This document shows positions 1 to 12,140 of a stretch of DNA of 64,000 bases, piece after piece. The stretch comes from Metridium senile. Taxonomy: Eukaryota; Cnidaria; Anthozoa; Actiniaria; Metridiidae. Within the stretch, counting starts at the first letter, position 1, and each line of letters opens with the position of its first letter. A model generated the notes under the pieces. That model was given only the letters and a program-made list of their open reading frames with translations, was not told the origin of the DNA and ran no database searches. A program made the translations under genes and the position numbers. Location: NCBI GenBank assembly GCA_949775045.1, contig OX459108.1, positions 2,183,631 through 2,247,630 of the forward strand, in the 5' to 3' direction.

Positions 1-71
1 TCCACAGTCCCTTTCGGTCGTACTGTTCTCGTCAATTCCGATGACCTTGTTTAAAACAGTTGTATTTACGT

Positions 72-1655
72 CTAGCAAGCTGAATCTTGAATGGCTACTT
101 TGTTAAGATGCGAGTTTAGAGTGGTTTTCTTTGTTTCCAAGAACCTGGCTTTCTTACCATGAGTGCATCTACACATCTTCACCAAATCATCCTTAAAAGC
201 TGAGCTGTAGAACACATAGATCAGCGGATTTACCAATGAACTACATAACACTAAAAGGGTCGTTGCTATCGAAACGATGACGATGATGTCATCAGGCGTG
301 GTAGCTAAGCCTCCGTATGCGCGAATGGTTGCTAAGGTGATGTTCGGAGCCCAGCAAATTACGAAACCGCTGACCACGGTAATAAGCATTTTTGCAGCTT
401 TAGTTTTGGATTTTGCGGCTGCTTTGTGTACTAAACCATTGTGGCTTCGACGACGTAGAGTAACGAATATCGCTGTGGAACGATAATATATAATGATTAT
501 TATTATACTATATTGATGATGATAGGTGGACGTACAGTGACGAATTTTGTTATGGTTTTGCCAACCAACTATTATTATTAGAACAGAGAAAATTAAAAAA
601 TCTATTTTTAAAATGGTTGGCAAATTAGCATCACAATACAACACTTGTAAACACGACGCTCAACTATAGTTATAAAGATTTAAATGATGATATTGTATTA
701 AAGTGACGGTGATGATACTCGGATGCCGATGATGAAGAAGGTAATGATGATGATAATGATGATGAAGAAGGTGATGATAATGATGATGATGAAGATAATG
801 ATGATGATGATGATGATGTTGAAGACAATGATGATGATAATAATGATGAAGAAGGTGATGATGATGTTGATGATAATGATGATGATAATGATGATGAAGA
901 AGGTGATGATGATGATGATGATGTTGATGATGATGATAATTAAGAACATGATTGGACAATCATATCATTTCAATAATGTTTAATAACATACCCGTGTAGG
1001 CAATAACAAGGGTTGCCAGGGGAACCACAAAAGTCATCACCATGGAAACAGTAACGGAGATCCCTCCCACGATGTCTGGTGTGACGTCACACGATGTCAT
1101 GTCAACGCGTTGTTCAATATTTCGTCCTTCTGGGAGTTCGTCCAGAGAAACTTGCTGCGCCGTATATAAAAACATAGCTGATGACGTCAAAGCATACAAC
1201 CACACTACCACAACCACTCTAATAGGTTTTTTAGAGTGGTTCAGGCTAGCTAGAGGATGGACTATGTTACGATATCGGTCGATAGCAATCGCTACCAGGC
1301 TCCCAAAAATAGCCGCTCGGCAAGAACTCGAGATGAAGGAAACCGCTTTACAAGCAGCTGAACTTTGTGTCACGCGTGACGGGATTGATGTCATTACCAA
1401 AGGTGGCGTGACAGCGACGCGGTGGATCACTTCTATGACTGCCAAATGAGTTATTAAGAAGCAGCTGATTGACTTTGTGTAACGCTTGGTTTTGATCATG
1501 ACGTGACACACTAAGATGTTTAAAAAAATACCCGTGACTATGAGTAACGAGAATATTGATATGACCGTCACGCAATACACAGTAGTTTCTTGGCACATTC
1601 CATGAATGACGATGATGATACCATTTTCTGTAGCCTCGGATGTTGTGTTATTCAT
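72..1655 (-). CDS. Rhodopsin-like (class A) GPCR, copy A, two exons
   Basis: Seven-transmembrane receptor acting at the plasma membrane; ligand unknown. Exon 1 is 1655-992, exon 2 is 472-72 (stop included), giving 354 aa. The donor after the TAC-ACG-G codons and the acceptor ending CCACAG join in phase. Visible class A landmarks: TM1 Asn in GIFLNILV, TM3 disulfide Cys about 102, DRY at 126-128, TM4 Trp, ECL2 Cys 189, TM5 Pro 212, CWAP in TM6 (261-264) and NPLIY in TM7 (303-307). The usual LAxxD of TM2 reads LAVIE. The start follows a possible 3' splice site (TCAACAG/ATG), so a 5' UTR exon may exist. An N-terminal NTT sequon is present. The gene is an inverted near-copy of the receptor at 15.1-16.9 kb. 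Its intron is a GAT microsatellite. No subfamily is assigned. Confidence 0.85.
683..945. repeat. GAT-type microsatellite in the intron of GPCR copy A
   Basis: Imperfect GATGAT/GATAAT/GAAGAA runs fill the intron between the two GPCR exons. The same intron in copy B is filled with the complementary ATC-type repeat, so the repeat predates the duplication. Confidence 0.85.
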
Positions 1656-1670
1656 CTGTTGATAGACAAT

Positions 1671-4600
1671 AAATAATGATGATGATGATGGCGATGAAAA
1701 TAAAATAAATAAAATAAAAAATAAATGATGATGGCGATGATAATAAAAAAAATAAAAATAAAAAAAATAAATGATGATGGCGATGATAATAAAAAAAATA
1801 AAAAATAAATGATGATGGCGATGATAATAAAAAAAATAAAAAATAAATGATGATGGCGATGATAATAAAAAAAATAAAAAAATAAAAAATAAATGATGAT
1901 GGCGATGATAATAAAAAAATGAAAAATAAATGATGATGGCGATGATAATAAAAAAATAAAAAATAAATGACGATGGCGATGATAATAAAAAAAATAAAAA
2001 AATAAAAAATAAATGATGATGGCGATGATAATAAAAAAAATAAAAAATAAAAAATAAAAAATAAATGATGATGGCGATGATAATAAAAAAAATAAAAAAA
2101 TAAAAAATAAATGATGATGGCGATGATAATAAAAAAAAATAAAAATAAAAAAAATAAAAAAAATGATGATGGCGATGATAATAAAAAAAATTAAAATCAA
2201 AAAATCAAAAAAAAATGATGATGGCGATGATAATAAAAAAAAAAAAAAATAAAAAAAAAAAAAAAATGATGATGGCGATGATAATAAAAAAATAAAAAAA
2301 TAAAAAATAAATGATGATGGCGATGATAATAAAAAAATAAAAAAATAAATGATGATGGCGATGATAATAAAAAAATAAAAAAATAAAAAATAAATGATGA
2401 TGGCGATGATAATAAAAAATAAAAAATAAATGATGATGGCGATGATAATAAAAAAATAAAAAATAAATGATGATGGCGATGATAATAAAAAAAAAAAATA
2501 AAAAAAAAAATGATGATGGCGATGATAATAAAAAATAAAAATAAAAAATAACTGATGATGGCGATGATAATAAAAAAAAATAAAAATAAAAAAAAAATGA
2601 TGATGGCGATGATAATAAAAAATAAATGATGATGGCGATGATAATAAAAAAAATAAAAAATAAATGATGATGGCGATGATAATAAAAAAATGAAAAATAA
2701 ATGATGATGGCGATGATAATAAAAAAATTAAAAATAAATGATGATGGCGATGATAATAAAAAAATGAAAAATAAATGATGATGGCGATGATAATAAAAAA
2801 ATGAAAAATAAATGATGATGGCGATGATAATAAAAAAATGAAAAATAAATGATGATGGCGATGATAATAAAAAAATGAAAAATAAATGATGATGGCGATG
2901 ATAATAAAAAAATGAAAAATAAATGATGATGGCGATGATAATAAAAAAATAAAAAATAAATGATGATGGCGATGATAATAAAAAAATAAATGATGATGGC
3001 GATGATAATAAAAAAATAAAAAAATAAAAAATAAATGATGATGGCGATGATAAAAAAAAATAAAAAAATAAAAAAATAAAAAATAAATGATGATGGCGAT
3101 GATAATAAAAAAATAAAAAAATAAAAAATAAATGATGATGGCGATGATAATAAAAAAAAATAAAATAAAAAATAAATGATGATGGCGATGATAATAAAAA
3201 AATAAAAAAATAAATGATGATGGCGATGATAATAAAAAAATAAAAAAATAAAAAATAAATGATGATGGCGATGATAATAAAAAATAAAAAATAAAAAAAA
3301 TAAATGATGATGGCGATGATAATAAAAAAATAAAAAATAACTGATGATGGCGATGATAATAAAAAAATAAAAAAATAAATGATGATGGCGATGATAATAA
3401 AAAAATAAAAAAATAAATGATGATGGCGATGATAATAAAAAATAAAAAATAACTGATGATGGCGATGATAATAAAAAAATAAATGATGATGGCGATGATA
3501 ATAAAAAATAAAAAATAACTGATGATGGCGATGATAATAAAAAAATAAAAAAATAAATGATGATGGCGATGATAATAAAAAAATAAAAAAATAAATGATG
3601 ATGGCGATGATAATAAAAAAATAAAAAATAAATGATGATGGCGATGATAATAAAAAATAAAAAAAATAAATGATGATGGCGATGATAATAAAAAAAATAA
3701 AAATAAAACAAATAAATGATGATGGCGATGATAATAAAAAAATAAAAAAATAAAAAATAAATGATGATGGCGATGATAATAAAAAAATAAAAAAATAAAA
3801 AATAAATGATGATGGCGATGATAATAAAAAATAAAAAATAAATGATGATGGCGATGATAATAAAAAAATAAAAAAATAAAAAATAAATGATGATGGCGAT
3901 GATAATAAAAAAAAAAATAAAAAAATAAATGATGATGGCGATGATAATAAAAAATAAAAATAAAAAATAACTGATGATGGCGATGATAATAAAAAAAAAT
4001 AAAAATTAAAAAAAAATGATGATGGCGATGATAATAAAAAATAAATGATGATGGCGATGATAATAAAAAAAATAAAAAATAAATGATGATGGCGATGATA
4101 ATAAAAAAATGAAAAATAAATGATGATGGCGATGATAATAAAAAAATGAAAAATAAATGATGATGGCGATGATAATAAAAAAATGAAAAATAAATGATGA
4201 TGGCGATGATAATAAAAAAATGAAAAATAAATGATGATGGCGATGATAATAAAAAAATGAAAAATAAATGATGATGGCGATGATAATAAAAAAATGAAAA
4301 ATAAATGATGATGGCGATGATAATAAAAAAATAAAAAATAAATGATGATGGCGATGATAATAAAAAAATAAAAAATAAATGATGATGGCGATGATAATAA
4401 AAAAATAAAAAATAAATGATGATGGCGATGATAATAAAAAAATAAAAAAATAAAAAATAAATGATGATGGCGATGATAAAAAAAAAATAAAAAAATAAAA
4501 AATAAATGATGATGGCGATGATAATAAAAAAATAAAAAAATAAAAAATAAATGATGATGGCGATGATAATAAAAAAAATAAAAATAAAAAATAAATGATG

Positions 4601-6815
4601 ATGGCGATGATAATAAAAAAATAAAAAAATAAATGATGATGGCGATGATAATAAAAAAATAAAAAAATAAAAAATAAATGATGATGGCGATGATAATAAA
4701 AAATAAAAAATAAAAAAAATAAATGATGATGGCGATGATAATCAAAAAATAAAAAATAACTGATGATGGCGATGATAAAAAAAAATAAATGATGATGGCG
4801 ATGATAATAAAAAAATAAAAAAATAAATGATGATGGCGATGATAATAAAAAAATAAAAAAATAAATGATGATGGCGATGATAATAAAAAAATAAAAAAAT
4901 AAATGATGATGGCGATGATAATAAAAAAAATAAATGATGATGGCGATGATAATAAAAAAATAAAAAATAACTGATGATGGCGATGATAATAAAAAAATGA
5001 AAAATAAATGATGATGGCGATGATAATAAAAAAATGAAAAATAAATGATGATGGCGATGATAATAAAAAAATAAAAAAATAAAAAATAAATGATGATGGT
5101 GATGATAATAAAAAAATAAAAAATAAATGATGATGGCGATGATAATAAAAAAATAAAAAAATAAAAAATAAATGATGATGGCGATGATAAAAAAAAAATA
5201 AAAAAATAAAAAATAAATGATGATGGCGATGATAATAAAAAAATAAAAAAATAAAAAATAAATGATGATGGCGATGATAATAAAAAAAAATAAAAATAAA
5301 AAATAAATGATGATGGCGATGATAATAAAAAAATAAAAAAATAAATGATGATGGCGATGATAATAAAAAAATAAAAAAATAAAAAATAAATGATGGCGAT
5401 GATAATAAAAAATAAAAAATAAAAAAAATAAATGATGATGGCGATGATAATAAAAAAATAAAAAATAACTGATGATGGCGATGATAAAAAAAAAATAAAT
5501 GATGATGGCGATGATAATAAAAAAATAAAAAAATAAATGATGATGGCGATGATAATAAAAAATAAAAAAATAAATGATGATGGCGATGATAATAAAAAAA
5601 TAAAAAAATAAATGATGATGGCGATGATAATAAAAAATAAAAAATAACTGATGATGGCGATGATAATAAAAAAATAAAAAAATAAATGATGATGGCGATG
5701 ATAATAAAAAAATAAAAAATAACTGATGATGGCGATGATAATAAAAAAATAAAAAAATAAATGATGATGGCGATGATAATAAAAAAATAAAAAAATAAAT
5801 GATGATGGCGATGATAATAAAAAAATAAAAAAATAAATGATGATGGCGATGATAATAAAAAATAAAAAATAACTGATGATGGCGATGATAATAAAAAAAT
5901 AAAAAAATAAATGATGATGGCGATGATAATAAAAAAATAAAAAAATAAATGATGATGGCGATGATAATAAAAAAATAAAAAAATAAATGATGATGGCGAT
6001 GATAATAAAAAAATAAAAAATAAATGATGATGGCGATGATAATAAAAAATAAAAAATAAAAAAAATAAATGATGATGGCGATGATAATAAAAAAAATAAA
6101 AATAAAACAAATAAATGATGATGGCGATGATAATAAAAAAAATAAAAATAAAAAAAATAAATGATGATGGCGATGATAATAAAAAAATAAAAAATAACTG
6201 ATGATGGCGATGATAATAAAAAAAATAAAAAATAAAAAATAAATGATGATGGCGATGATAATAAAAAAATGAAAAATAAATGATGATGGCGATGATAATA
6301 AAAAAATGAAAAATAAATGATGATGGCGATGATAATAAAAAAATAAAAAATAAATGATGATGGCGATGATAATAAAAAAAATAAAAATAAAACAAATAAA
6401 TGATGATGGCGATGATAATAAAAAAAATAAAAATAAAAAAAATAAATGATGATGGCGATGATAATAAAAAAATAAAAAATAACTGATGATGGCGATGATA
6501 ATAAAAAAAAAAAAAAATAAATGATGATGGCGATGATAATAAAAAAATGAAAAATAAATGATGATGGCGATGATAATAAAAAAATGAAAAATAAATGATG
6601 ATGGCGATGATAATAAAAAAATAAAAAATAAATGATGATGGCGATGATAATAAAAAAATAAAAAATAAATGATGATGGCGATGATAAAAAAAAAAAAAAA
6701 AAAATGATGATGGCGATGATAATAAAAATAAATAAAAAAATAACTGATGATGGCGATGATAATAAAAAAAATAAAAATAAACAAAATAAAAAATAAATGA
6801 TGATGATGGCGATGA
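1671..6815. repeat. 5.1 kb minisatellite, core GATGATGGCGATGATAATAA plus A-rich spacer
   Basis: A conserved core of about 20 nt is followed by a variable A-rich tail (AAAAAAATAAAAAATAAAT and variants), repeated roughly 130 times with units of about 30-50 bp. Variant units recur in the same order: runs with ATGAAAAATAAATG tails at 2690-2960 and 4080-4330, and ATAACTG variants throughout. This suggests higher-order duplication of about 1.4 kb. Long reading frames through it arise because the repeat lacks stops in some frames; they are not genes. The array begins about 16 bp upstream of the copy A start codon. Confidence 0.9.
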
Positions 6816-7041
6816 TATTAATGGATCAGAATGGTCAGTATTTTTTCTCTTGTTATCAATTTACTTTAAGCATGTAGATTATATACAGTCAAGTAGGTGC
6901 ATTAGTGTAGTCACAGTCAAGAATGGTGCATTTCACATACGTCCCATTGCGCCTTACAATGAATCATTTGTACGGACAGCGCTGGTGGCTTACAATCATG
7001 AGAAATTAATATTTAGTATATATATATATTAGTATTAAAAT

Positions 7042-7191
7042 GATACTTAATCAATTGTCTCACGATTGAGGTCATTGGTAGAAATACCGCGACGTTTCGA
7101 CACCATCGCCTGATGAAGACTAGCAGATTGCAGTCGAAACGTCGCGGTATTTCTACCAATGACCTCAATCGTGAGACAATTGATTAAGTAT
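7042..7191. mobile_element. Foldback MITE, arms about 59 bp
   Basis: The left arm begins GATACTTAATCAATTGTC. The right arm ends as its reverse complement, with a loop of about 30 bp. No coding capacity. Confidence 0.75.
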
Positions 7192-7389
7192 CCTTTTAAT
7201 TTCACATTCCACGATGAATAACTTATTTCCTTCTATATTAGTATTAGTCAGTCACTGAGGGTGGTCACGGCCAGGGTTTGTTGTTCATTCTGAAGTTTGT
7301 TGAAAACAAGGTTAATTTCAATATAATTTCAATATATTGCCAGCACGAAATCAGCATTCATTTTGGTCTTGGCTTGCTATAGCGGTATT

Positions 7390-7600
7390 AATAGAAAAAT
7401 GAAAATACTGACTTGAAAATTCGTTATTAAAAATATATTTACTTCAAGTAAGTACATTTTTACTCCAATTGTTTCCTTTGAAACATCGACGCAGTCCACA
7501 CTAGTTTAACCGCTAGTTATTGTACATTTTTACTCCAATTGTTTCCTTAGAAACATCGACGCAGTCCACACTAGTTTAACCACTAGTTCAACAACGCTTT
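7390..7600. mobile_element. Element with two internal units of about 70 bp, opposite orientation to the 11.7 kb copy
   Basis: Two copies of a unit holding CGACGCAGTCCACACTAG and TTTAACCGCTAGTTA. The flanking sequence (AAATATATTTACTTCAAGT) matches, in inverse orientation, the flank at 12.07-12.14 kb. The element therefore appears to be one family with a variable number of internal repeats. Confidence 0.6.
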
Positions 7601-7853
7601 ACAATATACAAATTTGAAAATCTAAGAAAAATGTAATATTGACAACTATCTATCTATTAACAACTATATAACAACTATCATCAATTTGAAACTAATATAA
7701 CTTTTATAAATTTAAAACTAATATAAAATTGTTTGTTTAAGAAATAATTTATAGTTTACTAGTTATAAAGAAAAGGCAATTATTGCGAAGGTATGCCCTC
7801 TTAAAGAGCCACGTTTTAAGTTTAGATTTAAAATTTGAAATTGAAGAAGCAGA

Positions 7854-8145
7854 TTATATATCACAGGTTAGATTATTCCAAAGTTCAGGTGCCACAGTTG
7901 AAAAAGCTCTCTTTCCATAGTTATTAAGCCGATAGGATCTCTTGGTCAGTAGATTTGAAGAAGCAGATCGCAAAGAACGGACTGGCTTGTATGGTTCAAG
8001 TAATTCAGAAATATAGGAGGGAGCAACATTGTTCAAAGCTTTGAAAGTAAATAAAAGGATCTTAAACTCAATACGCTGTTCAATTGGTAACCAGTGCAAG
8101 AGATTTAGAATCGGACTGACGTGATCATACTTTACCGCACCTTTA
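7854..8145 (-). pseudogene. 3' end of a non-LTR retrotransposon (CR1/L2-like) reverse transcriptase ORF
   Basis: The minus-strand frame reads KYDHVSPILNLLHWLPIEQR, then FKALNNVAPSYISELL and, near the end, YGKRAFSTVAPELWNNL. This is the characteristic C-terminal tail of LINE reverse transcriptases in invertebrates. Only about 95 codons remain and no RT catalytic YADD is present, so it is a dead 5'-truncated copy. The family call is by remembered similarity. Confidence 0.75.
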
Positions 8146-8518
8146 ATACTGTAATTATTTATACTAGTTTAAACTCTAGTTATCTCACATTATTTTTAAT
8201 TCACCTTATTTTACCATCAATTTTACCTCGGTAGTCCAAGACTTCAATAGTCAATTTTCTTCTGTAAGTACAGTCCAATGTAGTTCCGCTATACGCAGTG
8301 GAGTGTGTTATTAACTTTTCCGAAGTTTATTTATATGTTTGCTCGGTGTATTATATGATTTCAAATTGTTTTTTAGTTTTCTAATTAAAATCTTCTTTTC
8401 ATTAATCTTTTATATGAAATATTCAAGTGTCACATCAATTAATAAGCAATCTAGTTTGCAATCGTAATGACAACTATAGCAAATAAACTAGTATATATAG
8501 GTGTGGGCGTACAGTGAC

Positions 8519-9182
8519 TTAAGGAGATTCCGTAGTAATAGATTTTGACATACCTTTTAATTGAAACTTTGTACAGTTATACTTTAAGACATGGGCATTT
8601 CAAAAATAAAATAAAAAAGGGGGGTCACCGTGTTGGTTTTGGCACTAGATCACGTCAAAGTTACTCATTTCGACGGCGCGCGGGAGTAATATTTCGATGT
8701 ATAAAATGAGAATAAAAGGCGATTAAATGGTACTCTTTTTTGATATTAGGATTGAAATATCAGGTTTTATTTCATCTTAGCACCCCAAATCTTCATTCAC
8801 ACACAAAACTTGGATAGAAAAGTGAACCTGTTAAAAGATAATAGCGATAAAGCAATACTCGAAGTTACTCGAGCGTATCGTTCGCGAACACCTGGGTAGC
8901 ACAATATTACCACAATTCTTGAAATATCTCGAAATCTGGACATAGATTTTTATTCAAACTCAGATATGTATTTGAAAACGTGGATATCTTTAATTCAATA
9001 AAATAAAAAAGATAGGTCACCGTATTCGTTTTTGCGCTATGGCACTTTGAATGTACGAATTGTGATCTTTTAGTAATACCGACATAGCGCGCGCAAGGTG
9101 CGCGAGCTGTAGCGCGCGCTCTCGCTGGTCAAAATTGTGCGCAGTAGAGCGTGCGCAATGCAAAACTACGGAATCTCCTTAA
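8519..9182. mobile_element. Non-autonomous DNA element with 18-bp perfect TIRs
   Basis: TTAAGGAGATTCCGTAGT at the left end is repeated as an exact inverse at 9165-9182. The 660 bp interior has no convincing ORF. No target-site duplication was clear. Confidence 0.6.
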
Positions 9183-9298
9183 ATTGTTATTGTTTTCTCA
9201 AGTATATGTTAAAGGCCTGGTTCCAGCCAGTGTTTCACGAAAAAACGTTTTTATTTGTCATTGCCACAAAACTCATCTGAATTTAATAAAAATTAGTC

Positions 9299-9790
9299 TA
9301 TTGATAGATATCGGGCTACTGCTGTTCCTAAAGTTTTAATTTTGACTTAGGGGAGGTCACGTGACCAGTTAAGATGGATAAAGGATTTCGTTTTTATTTA
9401 AAAATGCGGTCGCGAGCTTGAATAGGTAAAACAAACTTATACATTAAATGTACTTCTCACCAAAGTCTCCACAGAACTGTGCTCGGAGAGTTTGAATATC
9501 ACTTACTGGTAGGGAGATATAAGGGGATTTTATGCAAAAAATATGGTCACGTGAACTGTTTTACAAAATATCTCTCTAACAGTAAGTGATAACCAAACTC
9601 TCCAAGCACAGTTCTGTGGAGACTTTGGTGAGAAGTACACTTAATGTATAAGTTTGTTTTACCTATTCAAGCTCGCGACCGCATTTTCAAATGAAAAACG
9701 AAATCCCTTATCCATCTAAACTGGTCACGTGATCACCCCTAAGTCAAAATTAAAACTTTAGGAACAGCAGTAGCCCGAGATCTATCAATA
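9299..9790. mobile_element. Foldback element with arms over 200 bp
   Basis: The two halves are near reverse complements (TTTTGACTTAGGGGAGGTCA against TGATCACCCCTAAGTCAAAA, and the TTCTCACCAAAGTCTCCACA block). They meet at a short central loop near 9520-9550. Confidence 0.75.
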
Positions 9791-9852
9791 TACCAATTTT
9801 TGAGGCTACTGTCCTCCATATATGGAGGCGTAGCCTTATTGCTGTCGTGAAT

Positions 9853-10016
9853 GCACAGGGAGCCCAAGCTCATCACTTGTGATCTTTTACAGTAAATGTA
9901 TGGAGTCGAGAGATATCCTTTCGCTGTGCCTCAAATATACAATAATACAAACTTTTTTTACGTAGATAGTTGTGTATAATTGTTTTCTAGTCTGTGACCG
10001 AGTTTTAGCTCAATTA
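9853..10016. mobile_element. Single arm of the 35.0 kb foldback element
   Basis: It starts GCACAGGGAGCCCAAGCTCA and ends at GACCGAGTTTTAGCTCAA. It closely matches one half of the palindrome at 35014-35339, but no inverse partner follows. Confidence 0.7.
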
Positions 10017-10273
10017 TAAAAAAATATTGGGGATCACCGTATTGGTTATAGAGTTATACGATATAGTTAAAGTAGGTATAACCTTATGTCGTTTTTGACT
10101 TGCCCTATAAAAGCAATTATTTGTAAGTTTAATTAAATTATTCAGTCTCAACATAATTAATTTGTGACATATGTGTGAATTACGAACCTTTCTCTACGAG
10201 GGAAAAGTAATTTCATCCTACGAAACCAAATTCATTATTCATTGATTTAAATGATAAATGATTTCATAATTAT

Positions 10274-10712
10274 ATACACCAACTTGCAGTAAGGTTGTCA
10301 TACAAAAATATACATTTGTTATAAAGAAAATAGAACATTTGTGATTTAGTACGATAGGAATTGATTAAAAGACAAAAGAAGATTACTCAAGCTGAACTCT
10401 CTCTTTTGTCTTTTAATTAATTCCTTTGGCACTAAGGCCTCGTCTACACGAATCCGATCCGGCTGAAACCGCATAGAAATATTTGCGTCCACACGAATCC
10501 GCGTATCCGGAAGATTCAAGTAAAAGTATGCGGTTTCGGTGACCGGATTCAATGGATTCGTGTAAACGATAGGCCGATTCGCATCAAAAAGTATGCGGTT
10601 TCAAAAGTATCCGGATCCGTGTAGACGGGGTCTAAATCACAAATGTTCTATTTTCTTTGTGACAAATGTTCTATTTTGTATGACAACCTTACTGCAAGTA
10701 GGTGTACATGAA
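10274..10712. mobile_element. Nested inverted-repeat elements
   Basis: The outer arms (CACCAACTTGCAGTAAGGTT and its inverse at 10685-10705) enclose a second inverted repeat around CTTTTGTCTTTTAATTAATT and a MITE at about 10430-10635. The MITE has ends of type CTCGTCTACACGAATCCGAT and a second copy at 20518-20714. Confidence 0.6.
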
Positions 10713-10937
10713 AAAATGTTTTTGCAGATTGCCTAAAAGTAGTATTTTTTTTTCATCAATTTTATTGTCCCAGTCCCAGTGCTTTTTTTTTTTTGCTGAA
10801 AATTACAACTGACTATGTTGGGAAAACGTTTATTAGGTGAAAAATGGTGAACCAAGTGTAATCAGGTAATCACAAAAAATTAAGGAATTGTATTTTTAGA
10901 TTGTGCGAGTTTCTATCAGTTAACTTTACCTTACTGA

Positions 10938-11405
10938 CGTTTAGAGCTTTAGCCCTTCGTCGGAGTAAAAAAAAAAAACGATGGACAAGGAAAGCCGGGC
11001 TAAAGCTCGAAACGGCAGTAATAAAAATCTCAAACCTTTCTCATCATTTTTTACGGTGTTACAAATTTCATTCTATTACCTATGGTTTATATCAAACACC
11101 GACGCAGCCTATACTAGTTTACTCGATAGTTTCCATTTTTTACGGTGTTACAAATTTCATTGTATTAACTATCGTTTATATCAAACACAGACACAGCCTA
11201 TACTAGTTTACTCGCTAGTTTCTATTTTTTACGGTGTTACAAATTCCATTGTATTAACTATCGTTTATATCAAACACAGACACAGCCTATACCAGTTTAC
11301 TCGCTAGTTTCTATTTCTATTTTTTACGGTGTCACAAATTTCATTGTATTATCTATCGTTTATATCAAACACCGACGCAACCTATATTTTTTACTCGCCA
11401 GTTTC
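10938..11405. mobile_element. MITE-like element with about four 89-bp internal repeats
   Basis: The left end holds GCTTTAGCCCTTCGTCGGAG with an inverse copy nearby. About four tandem units of about 89 bp follow (ACGGTGTTACAAATTTCATT, CCGACGCAGCCTATACTAGT). The same unit, inverted, recurs at 23.1-23.7, 39.7-40.2 and 61.8-61.95 kb. Confidence 0.7.
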
Positions 11406-11639
11406 CTGATTAGAATTCAAACCAGTTTGAATTGATGTGACACATGCTTGTTAATTTTAATAATTTAATTAACAAACTGAAAAGTGATTAGAAATTCTAA
11501 TACACAAACAATCTTAGATATATTCAGAATACGAAAATGTTAAGAATCAGTTATTTTTGAGCAGTCTGCGTAGCGAGAGACATTGGACTATTATATTAAA
11601 AGAAGAAACTAGCTATTAAAGTGGTGTGGACTACCAAGC

Positions 11640-12140
11640 TAAAATGGAGGTAAATATAATAATAATGTGAGTTCACTAGCAGTTAATCTAGTATGAAATG
11701 GGTCGATTGTTCTAAGGAAACAATTGCAATAAAAAAATATAGGATATCTAGTGGTTAAACTGGTGTGGATTGCGTCAGTGTTTCTAAGGAAACAATTGCA
11801 GTAAAAATGTACGATAACTAGCGGTTAAACTAGTGTGGATTGCGTCAGTGTTTCTAAGGAAACAATTGGAGTAAAAATGTACGATAACTAGCGGTTAAAC
11901 TAGTGTGAACTGCGTCGATGTTTCTAAGGAAACAATTGGAGTAAAAATGTATGATAACTAGCGGTTAAACTAGTGTGGACTGCGTCGATGTTTCTAAGGA
12001 AACAATTGGAGTAAAAATGTACGATAACTAGCGGTTAAACTAGTGTGGACTGCGTCGACGTTTCTAAGGAACAATGACTTGAAGAAAATATATTTTTAAT
12101 AAATAATTTCAGTAAAGTCAGTATTTTTATTTTTCTATAT
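11640..12140. mobile_element. Element with five to six tandem units of about 71 bp
   Basis: The unit contains ACTAGCGGTTAAACTAGTGT, then GGACTGCGTCGATGTTTCTA, then AACAATTGGAGTAAAAATGT. It ends in the ACTTGAAGAAAATATATTTT flank shared with the inverted two-unit copy at 7.4-7.6 kb. Confidence 0.7.

Noticed and set aside
1042..1449. Antisense 135-codon frame in GPCR exon 1 (also 15334-15741)
   Set aside because: It is the shadow of the receptor exon; it is conserved only because the receptor copies are.
1652..6784. Open frames of up to 1,396 codons (LLSSPSSFIF, YYHRHHHLFF types)
   Set aside because: They are one minisatellite read in different frames; the composition is that of the repeat and no start, splice or domain evidence exists.
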